A DNA stretch of 64,000 nucleotides from Lepeophtheirus salmonis (lineage: Eukaryota; Arthropoda; Copepoda; Siphonostomatoida; Caligidae), in contig NC_052137.2 of the NCBI RefSeq assembly GCF_016086655.4, positions 9,090,821 to 9,154,820 of the forward strand, in the 5' to 3' direction. A program made the translations under genes and the position numbers. Below the pieces are notes generated by a model. That model did no database searches. It had not been told where the DNA came from and was given only the letters and a program-made list of their open reading frames with translations. Of this stretch, positions 10,991-21,921 are shown piece by piece. Numbering within the stretch: the stretch's first letter is position 1; each line of letters opens with the position of its first letter.

Positions 10991-11204
10991 CTTATTATCG
11001 ATGGTTTATTAAGGCAAATGAGATATATGAAATATGTATTAGGATTATTGCACATATCTTGCAAAAATATTATTCTTTTCTTCAGTCTACAATATAATAG
11101 GAGCATATTATATTTTTGATGAGTTATATAATTGATACTATTATATAACCAATTATTTTAAAGAAGGAAAAATACCCTCATTGACGTCACAAATATTTTA
11201 CCTT

Positions 11205-11455
11205 CTTTAAGGACCTTAACTGGGCCATGGTCTTCACTTCTAAATTTAGACACTAACTACAGTCCTGACTTGTACCTCCCCAGGTTTTTTTACTTTAGGG
11301 AGTCTTAGACATGAATTTCTGCCACAATTATCTTCTAAATTTGGATTTCCTTCGAGACGCCATCATGACAGCGTTGTGCACCATGGACAGGGTCAAAATT
11401 GGTTCATAGATTGAGACCAAAAAAGTCGATTACCGCTTTAAAAAAGATTAAATTT
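11205..11455 (+). pseudogene. Possible Tc1/mariner transposase C-terminal fragment
   Basis: One frame gives NYSPDLYLPRFFYF, like the YSPDLAPxDFFLF block around the third catalytic residue. Another gives LDFLRDAIMTALCTMDRVKI with a stop soon after, like the C-terminal helix. The order and spacing are right, but the match is weak. Confidence 0.4.
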
Positions 11456-13550
11456 TAATTAACTTTCTAAGATTGCAGCGAGTAATCGGTCCAAATTGTG
11501 CTAGAAAAAAATAACTTGAGACCGAACAGAAGATTCTTAACACTAAGCAATATACATTATATTTATACCCTTGAGGATCTGTACAAAAGCTAATGTATTT
11601 TAAAATGCTCAATTTAAGCCTTGACAACAGAATGTGTTCTATAGAATCAAACATACAATAACACAAAATGAAAATAGAGCAAATGATGCTGTGTTGCCAA
11701 CTCGAGGGTGGATGCCACGTGAGTGGGAAATAAGACTTGTGGTCATGCAAATAAAAAAAATCTGGAACAAAAATCGAGAAAAGGAGAAAATCCTAATTGA
11801 TGTAACTTGACTTCACATATACAAACAGCATAAATATGTCATAAACATATTAGTACTAATTACATTCTTGTTATTCAAATTTATGCGATGAGGTAAGATA
11901 TGGTCAAGAATTTGAGCTAGTTTAAAACCTTTATTTGATTGATGATACTTATACTGGATCCGATAATGCCCTTTTAGAATCAAATCTATCAATTTCTCCT
12001 TCTTTCCTCATAACAATCAATTTTGGCTACTTTAAGTACAATTTGCAAAACACTCCAAGGTTAATAATTTGTTAATAGAAATTGACGATCATTTTTCCAC
12101 AAGATAATCCACTCTCATGAGAAAAATTATTCAAGTTTGTTTTTGAGTTAACGGGCCACATATGTCAGCCCCGAAAAACGGGATAAACTTAATATGTTTA
12201 AATATAATATTTTGTGGAAAAGACAGCGTCTGTTGTGAATATATATATATACTTTTTAAAGGTCATAAAAAAAATTCAACACAAGCTATAATAAATTTTA
12301 CCCTCTCATAAAATAAAATATTTTTAACAAATATGAGGGTCTCATATCTAATGAAACTAGGCATTAAAGATACATTATTTGACAGACGACAGTCAGGTTT
12401 AAGTTTCTATATTTGTCTTTTCCGTTTTGACCTCCAAACACAGGATAGTAGCTGACTATTTTTCTTTAAATAAATGAAAAAACAAAAAAGTTTTATTCTT
12501 TTTAAAATTGGTTGTTTAGGCTATAGAAAAATAATTATAAATGTTGATCTAAATTTCAGCTGTTAAAAAACATGAATGTAGTAAAAAAGATGCATAGAAA
12601 ACGGTGTTACCACCCTAACATAAAAATACCAAATGTATTTTATTGTCAGCTGCCGATTCCCCCTTCTCCCTTGATACGGTATGGGTATTTGATAATTTTA
12701 TTCTTTTTCATAAATACACAAAGTAATAAGTTATTCTATAGTTATGCTCCGTTTCCAAAAGAACAGGAATACAATTTCTTGTTGATCTCTCGTCGTTTAT
12801 ATAATATGTATATTAGCATTTTATTATTTCTATGAAGAAATTTTGGTTATTATACGTAGTAAATAAAATATTACGAACCAATCTTATTATACAGTTTCGA
12901 ATAAAATATTATGTAGGATTCTAATATTACAAAATGATTTCATTTTAAAAATTGCGAGAAATAATATGACGGTGACTAGGACTAAATAAGAGATACAGGT
13001 ATGATTGACTTACTTGGCTAACAAACAGAGGATTTCTGGCCTTTTTTCTGTTTTTCTTTTGAGGAAAGGTGACGTAATATAATGAGAAAGAGAGGAGTTG
13101 GAAAAGGGAAGATAATTTTTTAACGAGTTTTTTTCTTTTTTTAGGATATTGTTTCGGTCATTCATTTAATCAATTCAATTAACTTAGCTGATGTAAAATA
13201 AAATAAACGAGTTGGTTAAACGTTGAATAGTCCAAACATATCCATACCTAGTCTATTTTTGTAGCAGATGAATTTTTCTAACCGAGCTGAATATTGAAAA
13301 AGATTTCTCTCTCACAAAATTCAAACTCCCCTTCAAAATAACTCTTTGCCCCATTTCTTTATCCCTGGTTTCAACAATGGTGAAATCACACGCAAACGCT
13401 CTATGTAATATGAACAACTTTTTTGCATACATTCAGAAGCGTCAAGAGGGAGGGGGGGCAGTCTTAAATAATTTTTACTCTAGTTCAAAATATTTCAATG
13501 ATTTAAGAAAAAAAAACAAGGTCGTTATTTTGCCGATGCTCACAATTTTC
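11456..13550. other. Intergenic; scattered repeat fragments
   Basis: 11480-11530 carries GGACC-family text (GGTCCAAATTGTGCTAGAAA). 11965-12135 is a copy of the dispersed repeat also at 6450-6620. The rest is AT-rich. Open frames at 11448-11750 and 12572-12835 show no recognisable protein features. Confidence 0.5.
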
Positions 13551-13553
13551 AAA

Positions 13554-13765
13554 CACATATGACATCCCTAACAACTTATCTATAGAATCGGTCAATACCA
13601 AATTTAAAAAACCGATTTTTTTGTAAGACATAATTTTTCTATAAGAGAGGGGTCCAAACATCACTTCCTTAAACGATAGATTTAGTTCGGTTCACTAAAA
13701 TTAATTGTGTTTCAGACCATTCTAAAACTTTCCCGCTGAAACCCAACACTTCTAAATATGTAACT
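13554..13765 (+). repeat. Dispersed repeat with GGACC-type text, copy 1
   Basis: Shares order and wording with 18003-18200 and 19632-19865: CATATGAC(G)TCATC, AAC..TTATCTATAGAATCGGT, AAATTTAAA..., TTAGTTCGGTTCACT..., GAAACCCAAC. The three copies lie in the same orientation. This is probably the 3' half of a larger GGACC-family element. Confidence 0.6.
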
Positions 13766-13785
13766 TAGAGATTAACGCTTCATAT

Positions 13786-14559
13786 TAGAGGTAGATTCGG
13801 TCGCCCGAATCTTATTTTGCCAAACCCAAAAAGTCATATTCTACCAGCCCGACATTTATTTCTAATATAAAATAATTCCTTTACAGCTAATTGATAACGT
13901 CATCATTGATATGCCACCTTATGAAAAATAAGCCAACAATAACATGATCGATTTGATGTAAGGCGATTGTGAATTCCGAATAGGAATGATAACATCTGTG
14001 ATGCTAACTGTTCTGAAGAAATAACGAAAAAGTATGAAGGTATAAAACAGAAAAGCTGTATTCTCACTTATAAATTTAACTAAAATTGTTGATGAGTCAT
14101 ATTCTCTCCTGGACGACACACAAGCTTTAAAGTAAATTCATCTAACATAAAAAAAATTGTAAAATTCAACTAAAATGGCTGGAGATTAAAATATGTCCGA
14201 ACCCTCATAATCATCCAAACGGCTCTTTTCATTTATATATAAATCTTTTGAGAAAGTTGGAACTGCCAAGATCAATGAATCAGTGAATTATAAAATATGC
14301 TCCAATAAATATCACATCAAAAAGGAAAATACGCTCACACTATGGAGACATGCCAAGAAAGGACATACTAAAGCACTGGAGAGATCTAAGGAAAAATCGA
14401 CTCAACCTACGCTGAAAGACTTTTTAACCAGTAACCACATTAATAAGTATATATTAGATTAGCTTTATTGTATAAGTTATCATATTTTGGCCCGAAACTC
14501 GGACCAAAATAACCTGACTTAGCCCGAAGCATGATATTTTTTAACCGGATCCACCTCTA
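13786..14559 (+). mobile_element. hAT-type non-autonomous element
   Basis: Terminal inverted repeats read inward as TAGAGGTAGATTCGG (left, 13786) and TAGAGGTGGATCCGG (right, 14559). Flanks CTTCATAT (13778-13785) and GCTCATAT (14560-14567) match at 6 of 8 positions, which fits the 8-bp duplication of hAT elements. Inside is one BED-finger-like reading frame. The right half recurs at 53990-54215. Confidence 0.7.
14211..14462 (+). pseudogene. BED zinc-finger fragment of a hAT transposase
   Basis: An open stretch of about 80 codons inside the hAT-type element. It reads YKICSNKYHIKKENTLTLWR then HAKKGHTKALERSKEKSTQP and ends TSNHINKYILD before TAG. The Cys, the N-x-L-x-L core and the two His fit a BED finger (C-x2-C, then H and H), the DNA-binding N-terminus of many hAT transposases. 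The second Cys of the usual pair is Lys, so zinc binding is doubtful. There is no catalytic domain downstream. Confidence 0.6.
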
Positions 14560-14879
14560 GCTCATATTTATCATTGAATTACTTTTTTTTGTGTTGTTGT
14601 AGGTAAATGGATATTTAAGCCAATATAAATATTTAATGATTATGTTTGGAAACTTCTTTGGTTTGTACTTGTACATATAACACAGGTATTGTTGTCTCAA
14701 TATCAAAATTCTAGTAACGTTTTCAGTATTAAAACTGATATCGGTAATTTAATACTTTAACGACTAACTACAATAAACAAATAAAATAGGCACTCGGCTG
14801 AGCACCTAAAATCAAACTGAGTTTATTTTAATTTGTTCTACATTTATTGCCGATTATACATTTTTTGTTTTGTTTTGTT

Positions 14880-16510
14880 TCACCTCTATCTCTCAAAATT
14901 AATTGTCTTTTTACTTTTAACATATATCATCCTTCTTTAAAGCGTTACCAAATTTGCTTTGTAACAGTATCCGTAGTACTTACAAACAGACAAACTGAGG
15001 TGAAAATATAACCTACAGTCAACTTTGTTTGTAAAAGCAAAAAAGCTCCGATTTCAGTGAATTACAAAAGTTCTACCTATAGAAGATAACAGGGAAGAGA
15101 GGAGGGGGGGCTATTTGGTGTAGAACTAAATAGGGCACTCAGTAGCACAGAAACCTCTGCCTCAAATTAAATTGACTTATGGATCTCAATTTGCTCAAAA
15201 TTAATGCTCAATTATGCGTTTAAATGCTTGTATGACCTTCCCCTTTAATCTTGAGCTCTCAAAGTTCAATGGCCTCTTACAGTTACTATACAACGTGTGT
15301 TCAAGAAGTAAGGTGACTTTTCAAATTTTGCGGGAAACGTACCTTTGGTTTGCTCGATTTTTTTGTTTAGTACACTTGCCACAAATTGGTTGTTTTTTTT
15401 CGACTACCGTGGCATAAGCCATCAGGCATTCTTACCATATGTTCGTACGGTCAATAAAGAATATTATTTTGATGTTATGCACCGCTTGCAAGAAACAATA
15501 CAAAGAAGGCATTCAGAGCTGTGGAAAACAATTCATGGTTTTTTCATCACGATAATGCCCCTTTGCTTCTGATATATTTTTTGGCCAAAAACAACATCAC
15601 AATCATGGCTCAGCCACCATATTTACTGGATTTGGTCGCATGTGACTCTTTTTGCTACCAAAACTGAAAAGATTAAGGCTATACCATAAAGTGCTTATGA
15701 GAAGTTCTTCGAGGATTGGGAAAAGCTTTGCAACAAGTGAATTGTATCTGAGGGGGATTCGTCTGAAGGGGGCAGCAGTAATATTAATGAATAAATAAAT
15801 ATTTTTTCCAAAGAATACAAAGTCATCTTATTGTTTGACTACACCTCATTTACAGTCTTTGTCCCAAGTTTGATCAATATAGCTCCGTAACTTTATCTTT
15901 AATCCCAAAGTATAAAAGCTTCAACTTCAGTATTTTTAATAATTTATTCTTATAGCTGCCAGCCAAGAATGAAAAAAACTATAATGGGAACTACTGTAGA
16001 GCGTCAACCTCTGCCTACATTCAAATTAAGTTATATATCTCTCAATTTGTTCCATAGTTATGATCGGTCATGCTGGATAACATTTTGAACAACATTGACT
16101 TCTCAAAATTTAATGTTGCCTCACTACATACATATTTAATCTTTCTATAAAATTTTACCAAAATCGCTTTGCAACTTTTTCCGTAATCCTGCTTATTAAC
16201 AGATAAAGATACATAACCTCCCTTCAACTTCGTTAGTGCTGGGGAAAAAATCCCGCTTTTAAAGTTTTTTATAGGTTAGAATTTTAACTGCCGGCCGAGA
16301 AATGAAAAAAAGTAAACTAGAATATACACTCAGTAGAGCACCAACCTCCCCCTAATCAAGTTTTTTTAACGTTTTGTATAATCTTCAATTCTCAAAATTG
16401 AATGCTTTGTAACTTTTTCCGTGATCCTGTTTACAAACAGACGGAAGCAATTACATAATCCCTCTTTAAATTCGTTGGTGGATGAAAGAATGTCGTAAGG
16501 CTAAGGATTT
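14880..16510. repeat. Degenerate tandem array, units of about 290-340 bp
   Basis: The landmark ACTCAGTAGAGC-CCAACCTC recurs at about 15136, 15990 and 16326. A second landmark (GTAACTTTTTCCGTAATCC, then AAACAGACAAAC, then ATAACCTCC) recurs near 14960-15030, 16160-16220 and 16400-16470. Subtracting the mariner relic at 15289-15848, unit spacing is roughly 290-340 bp, so there are about three diverged units in one orientation. No coding content is evident. Confidence 0.7.
15289..15848 (+). mobile_element. Mariner relic with both terminal repeats
   Basis: Left end GTGTTCAAGAAGTAAGGTGA and right end (reverse complement GTAGTCAAACAATAAGATGA) are imperfect inverted repeats. Inside, the plus strand in shifting frames gives FFDYRGISHQAFLPYVRTVN, KEYYFDVMHRLQETIQRR, HSELWK, a degenerate HHDNAP block near 15545-15560, KTTSQSWL.. 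(YSPDLAP region degraded) and a tail AYEKFFEDWEKLCNK. This is the classic mariner core lacking its N-terminal half, about 550 bp against the usual 1.3 kb. It sits inside the tandem array and interrupts one unit. Confidence 0.8.
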
Positions 16511-16831
16511 GTTTTTTAATATTGATAATTTCGGATGTTTGACCTAGGAATTTGGGGCGATTACGTCATCTGAGGGCCAACTTTTTTTTTTTTTTTTCAA
16601 AACTTAGATAAATATTTAGTATAGTACCATTTTAATGTATCCCTAAAGTACTGATATACTAAACAACAGTTAGCCTAGTTTTTGTTTATGTTTTCTGGTT
16701 TTTTTTGTTTTCTTTCTCAAATTAAATAATGTGATGAATGAGTTATAAAAAATATTTGAACTAACAGACTATTTAAATTTAATTAAATATTTAAGAATGT
16801 ATATATACATTAACCACAGTATAATATGTCT

Positions 16832-17165
16832 ATTAGTGTTGTGACTCGGTCCAAGACCGAATTTTGCATAATATTCCTTCAATTGGTCGACAAAGAGATG
16901 CAAGAATTAAGTTTTGTAGCCATTATGTTTTTATAATTACTCCATCTGACTTAGGAATGGTCTTGGAATCTATGTACATAAGTATATTTCCTTCTCTAGA
17001 GGCGATCTTGATTCCTACATAAGCACATTGAGTTCAAAAGAATAATTTCCCCTGAGGGCGTTGCTCCATATTTGTTTTCCTACTTTTGAGTTTAAGTGAT
17101 TTTTATTATAGACCGATTTGGACCGATATTTCCTTCCATACCATGATCTCCTACCGTAGACCGTA
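16832..17165. repeat. GGACC-family repeat split by a SINE
   Basis: Starts TAGTGTTGTGACTCGGTCC and resumes after the SINE with ATAGACCGATTTGGACCGAT at 17108-17130. The SINE at 16879-17085 therefore looks inserted into an older GGACC-family element. Confidence 0.6.
16879..17085 (-). repeat. tRNA-derived SINE, copy 2
   Basis: The body matches the 9.4-kb SINE in reverse: CTTCAATTGGTCGAC, then ACTCCATCTGACTTAGGAAT, then TAAGTATATTTCC(TTCTCTAG), then ACATTGAGTTCAAAAGAATA. The B-box region is degraded and the A-box lost. Confidence 0.7.
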
Positions 17166-17224
17166 GTTATCTCTTTTTTCAATCACGGACTAATTTTGGT
17201 GGTCTAATTATATAAGTACTTGCA

Positions 17225-17290
17225 GTAGTACCCGGCATTGCCAGACTAATTAGTTGACGGTTAAAAGACAAATTTTGCTTCATTTATCAA
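17225..17290 (-). repeat. Helitron-like short element
   Basis: In reverse complement it reads AAGCAAAATTTGTCT, a GTC-AAC-TAAT linker, then TGGCAATGCCGGGTACTAC. These are the two end-like pieces described at 26878-26960 (AAAGCAAAGTTTGTCTGTC and CCGGGCAATCCCGGGTACT). Confidence 0.5.
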
Positions 17291-17559
17291 GAAGATAACT
17301 CTATAAAAAAATCATGATCCTTACTCACTTTTTTTCATGAGCACACTCACATGTAACTATACAAGTATCATATCAATTCATATGACGTGTGTTGTCCTCT
17401 AGAATGAAAGAATAAGAGTTTGAAAGGAAAAAAATAAGATGTTGGGATGAAGTACTTTAGTCTTTAGAGCGTTCACTAGTAACAACAAATGAATTTTATT
17501 TTAACATATCTGCGTTTATGTTTAATTCAAATTTTAACATATTCACACATGAATATTGA

Positions 17560-17825
17560 TTCATATACCATCTTACTCTTGCTATACATGCAAGTGCATG
17601 CAATATTTCATTATTACGACTATATTATTATTTATTATATCAAAAATATATATACATCAGGGAGCACGATACACAATGCACTCTGCGTACACGCTCGATG
17701 CTATATGCACAAGCCTACAATAGTTCATTAATACGACTACATTGTCATTTCTTAGAGCAAAATATATTTACGATATACATCGTAGACCATTATATTTAGT
17801 GCAATCAGTTACTTGTTTTCATATA
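17560..17825 (+). repeat. Two-unit tandem repeat
   Basis: TTCATTATTACGACTATATT at about 17607 and TTCATTAATACGACTACATT at about 17725 head two units of roughly 120-150 bp, both carrying CATGCAATA/CACAAGCC-TACAATAG text before and AAAATATAT-ATATACATC after. Related text occurs at 42670-42860 and 57620-57760. Confidence 0.5.
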
Positions 17826-18002
17826 TATAGATTAATATACAGACAAACTATGCTTTAATAATGTAAATTGACCCCTTTTTACGGTCTCGATCATTTGACC
17901 AATTTTTTCCCTACTCCAAATATATGTATTGAACAAAGATGATTTATAAAACACATTTAATTTCATATAGTGTTATGGTATGTCGCTATGAAATATTTTG
18001 AA

Positions 18003-18200
18003 ACTCATATGACGTCATCAGCTATTAATTAATAGAATAGGTCAGGGCGTAATTTTAAATGAAACTGATCTAGACCGATTTTTGTTTGAGCGATATAAAT
18101 CGTATTTTTCTTTGGGACCGATCAAGTCCGAACTTCTTTTAAGAGCCAAATTAGTTCAGTTTGCTACGAATCAAAACAGTTTCAGCAAACCTTTATATTA
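18003..18200 (+). repeat. Dispersed repeat with GGACC-type text, copy 2
   Basis: TGACGTCATCAGC, TAATAGAATAGGTCAG, TTTAAATGAAACTGATCTAG, GGACCGATCAAGTCCGAACT: the same order as 19632-19865, copy 3. Confidence 0.65.
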
Positions 18201-18873
18201 ACACTTTTCCAACCTTCCTGGGTGGGCAAATTGTTCTGTAGTACAGTTTTATACAGTGTATATGCTGTCCTAACGGACAACTGATACTAATTAATACAAA
18301 CCATGTTCGTTTTGACAGGTGACACAGTTGTATTGTCTATAATTACACAGGAGATCAATTAGGGGTGGGGGAATTTTGTACAAATTAATTGAAGACATTA
18401 ATCGAATTTAATTATGAGACCCGAATTAACAAATTTATTTCAGTTTTCTCTCAGTCATTGGAATTTTTAAATATTTGGAGTTATTGTAACTGGGGACTAT
18501 TATCATTAGTAGACATTTTTACCCTTAAAAGAATCCCCTAATTAAAAGTGAGAAAATAAAACTTATGGAAATATATCGATTTCAGTGCAAGATACAGAAT
18601 AAATAAAAGCATTTTTTTAATCATACAAAAGACTTTTACATACGGTGTAATAATCCTACTTTTAATTTTGGGATATCCTATGGTAAAAAGTGCCTCTGAA
18701 AGAAAACATTCCCAAATTACTACAATCCCAGTTATATTTCAAAATTTAGATGACTGAGAGAAAAATTAAGATCAGTTTTGGATTCAGCCCTCACAGATAA
18801 AGTCCTTTTTTGGCTTGAATTCATTTGTAAAAAATGAGTGTTCCATTGTTTTATTAGATTCTGCTTTATTTTG

Positions 18874-19090
18874 TCATTGTTCCTTTAATTGATCAGACGG
18901 AGTTGCATTGTTTAAGCATCTGTAAACATTGTAATAGTATAGTTAATCCTTCTGATCCATGAATCTTCTTTGAAGTCCATATGCATAAAGTATATTTCCT
19001 TATCTAGGAACGACCGATACACGACCGTGACGCGAACCGGTGCACATTGAGTTAAAGAGAATAATTTGTCCTGATGACGTTGTCTGTTTC
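18874..19090 (-). repeat. tRNA-derived SINE, copy 3
   Basis: In reverse complement the head holds GGTTCGCGTCACGG, a good B-box, preceded by TTAACTCAATGTGCACC. The body continues TAAGGAAATATACTTTATGC and ends CAACTCCGTCTGATCAATTA. The A-box is not recognisable. The copy stops directly against the MITE at 19092, so one insertion probably occurred at the edge of the other. Confidence 0.75.
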
Positions 19091-19091
19091 C

Positions 19092-19349
19092 CAAGGTTAA
19101 TAGAAATACAAGGTTATCCCATCATGTAATTGGGCTTGCCAGAATTTTCAATTTGATATATATATACATATATATTTTGACGTCAGAGTGTATAATAACC
19201 GAACTCTAACAGTAACAGTCAAGTAAGGCGATATATAGCTACTCTTAGTAACAGTGACGCCCTTTGACGTTAATATTAAAAAGCGTGGTAGAAGTTAAAC
19301 ATCAGTCGGAATAGCGCTGTGGTATAACCTTATATTTATGTTAACCTTG
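19092..19349. mobile_element. CAAGGTTAATA-ended MITE, copy 1
   Basis: Left CAAGGTTAATAGAAATACAA and right end (reverse complement CAAGGTTAACATAAATATAA) form a 24-25 bp terminal inverted repeat around 258 bp with no coding content. The inner text AGCGTGGTAGAAGTTAAACA is the reverse complement of text in the 41.3-kb copy, so the two copies lie in opposite orientation. Confidence 0.8.
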
Positions 19350-19631
19350 CATTGACTTACATCGTTTCATCATAATTTTAGGCTGTTTACATCAAAAACC
19401 ATCATTTCTTAGTCATAACTCAACATGATAATATAATTATAATTCTTACAATCCAACAAGTCATAAAATCCGTTCATTAAACATTTTTATTTGCCATAAC
19501 AAGATTTTATGGATTTTAATTGCTTCTGAAGCATTGTTTACATCAAACGTTTCAAACCGTAGGAAAAGTAAAAACTAATCCCTGGGTCTTGTACCAGTCT
19601 AGGATTTTCATTTTTATAATTTGAAACACAT

Positions 19632-19865
19632 ATGACGTCATCAACTCTTGATCTATAGAGTCGGTATTGACTGAATTTTAAATGAGACGGATGCATACCA
19701 TTTTTTTTCCGTATGCTGTTATAGCTCGGATTTTTATCTAAGAATGACTAAGATCAGATTTTCCTTTGGTACCGATCAAGTCCGAACTTATTTTAAGTAC
19801 CTAGTTAGTTCGGTCCACTCAAAGTCCTAACGGTCTATGATTTTTAGATCGAAACCCAATGCCAT
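19632..19865 (+). repeat. Dispersed repeat with GGACC-type text, copy 3
   Basis: ATGACGTCATCAACTCTTGA, TATAGAGTCGGTATTGACTG, TACCGATCAAGTCCGAACTT and GTTCGGTCCACT follow the order seen in copies 1 and 2. Confidence 0.65.
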
Positions 19866-21665
19866 TTTTTTATGTACTACTATATAACCAATACAAGCAG
19901 TGATGAATTGTTTTGAAGGTCAAATGGTGATATTATAATCATATATATTTAAATACTTAGTACTAGGTTTGTGTTTTATACACCTTTTAAACATACTGTT
20001 ACTTAACGAACAATATTTTTATGTAAAAAATAAAAAATACCAATCTTTTATAACATCTATAATATAGAATAGAGCTGATTAAATCCGTTTACCGTTAGAA
20101 CATAGGTGGTAAGATATACATATAGGAAAAATAATGTTGATGTATACTTGGTTTAGGTTTTTATTAAGGATATATATGTACACCAAAGTACTCTGTACAT
20201 TCCTCATGTACACGTGGTAAAATAATTTTTATTTTAAAGTTAATCTCACTATAAAATGAGGTAAAATTAGAATCAGAAGATAAACTTACTATTATACTTT
20301 TCTATCACAATGATATCTTTATCCAATAACACATTTATTAACAATCACAAGTATACTCGTTAAAAAATTCCCGTTTTCTTGCCGTGGACGAGAATACTAG
20401 CCTCAATATGTACGTTTTTTCAGTGAGTAACGAAGTCTTCTTCCGAAGAACGAACCATAATCAAAGCTATCCTATTTTCATACTAGCGATAGTACTCGAC
20501 ATTGGCCAGAATTATTTGGCATCGTGAAACAGACAAACTTTAGCAAAAATATATAAGAAAACTGCCCGTAAAAATCTTAATTTTTTATAATTTCAAAAAC
20601 ACGTAGTTACTCAATAGATATATGTAAGATGTCCTCTTAACAAGAAAGAATAAGTAAAATAATAACTTTAAAAAAATATGACGTTGTGACTGATGAACCA
20701 CTTACGTCTTTATAGTGCTATCTGGCTCAGTATTTGTTATAAATTTCAAAGGTATTATTTGAAGACAAAATTTCACTTGGGTCAGGTGAAGAACAAATCA
20801 ATGCTCTATTTAAAGCAATTAGAACTATAAATTTGAAACAAAATCATAGCAATGTTTTTTGAAACTACAAGTTCAAATACTGCTAAGAATAATGGAACTT
20901 AATTTGTGTTACTAGTAAAAAAAAAAATACCATTTGGTTGTAGACACTATTTAATGGAGTTAATTATTGGAGCCGTTCTCAAAAAATTCAAAGAAAATTC
21001 CTAATCATTAAACTAACTACCAACCTGGAACTGCAGATGCAGAGGTTTTTTGCAGATACAAAAAAATCCTAATTCCTCTTGACAGTTCCAATAAATTATA
21101 TTTTATACTTTTTTTTGCAGCCTTAGTGCAAAACGTTCTTTTGCAAATTTCTTCCGGAATTTAAAATTGGCAATTTTTTGATAAAAATAAAAAATAAACT
21201 CTTCATCTACATAGTTGGTATCTTATTTGAATTTTATAACATAATTTTTTTTTAATCATAATACTACACCAATTATAATGCTTGCCCACACAGAAGAGAT
21301 CTAAATATTAAGAAGAAATAATATTGACCATTGTCAATGTGATTTCCCGCACACTCTTTGGTCTGAGCAACGTTTGTCGGTTCGACCATCCCTAATAACT
21401 CGGGCAAATGCCGTGTACTAGCCCTAGTACTAAATAAAATAACATTGTATTATTTTAAATGGTTTCATGCTGTCTCTATGGTAGAAATCAGAGGTGGAAA
21501 AAAGTCCTTATATGTACAATAATTCCGAGTCGTTTTTCAAGTTTTTCTCACAATTCCAAGTCCTTGAAAACTTTCATCCGTCCAGTTAGAGTTCTCAGAA
21601 TATAAAAGATACTCTAAAAAATTATTGAAATGATAAAAGAAACCTTAGTTACGGCACTGGCTGTT
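19866..21665. other. Intergenic; degenerate repeat traces
   Basis: 20480-20560 and 21370-21430 carry decayed Helitron-like text (GTCGGTTCGACC..., AATAACTCGGGCAAATGCC). 21490-21605 belongs to a GAGTC/AAGTCC-rich repeat also seen at 23870-23935, 26400-26475, 30230-30540 and 36505-36550. No gene recognised. Confidence 0.45.
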
Positions 21666-21669
21666 ATTG

Positions 21670-21915
21670 GCTATATAGTAACGTCCACAGAATTATATTT
21701 TAAGGGGGCTTGGTTTTAGGATTTTTTTTTTTTTTAAATCAAAATAAAAAAATTTATGAAAAAAAATTCAAAAATCAATAGGTCTTGACGAAAAATAAAT
21801 TTTTTTTTGGAAAAAAAAATCCAAAGTTATTTACAAAAAAATTAAATTCAGGATACAAATTTCAAATATCCAAAGCTATTCACAAAGAAAAATCAAATAT
21901 TAAATTTGCATAAAT
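21670..21915 (+). repeat. AT-rich subrepeat element, copy 2
   Basis: Contains GTCCACAGAATTATATTTTA AGGGGGCTTGG, a long T-run, then subunits with CAAAAATCAATAGG and CCAAAGCTATTCACAAAGAA. Same family as 9100-9368. It directly abuts the Tc1 element at 21922. Confidence 0.6.
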
Positions 21916-21921
21916 TGCATA

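Noticed and set aside
12572..12835. 87-codon plus frame
   Set aside because: No domain, signal or start context; composition is what AT-rich DNA gives.
17489..17731. 80-codon plus frame
   Set aside because: Covers a dispersed tandem repeat and is Tyr/Ile-rich by composition only.
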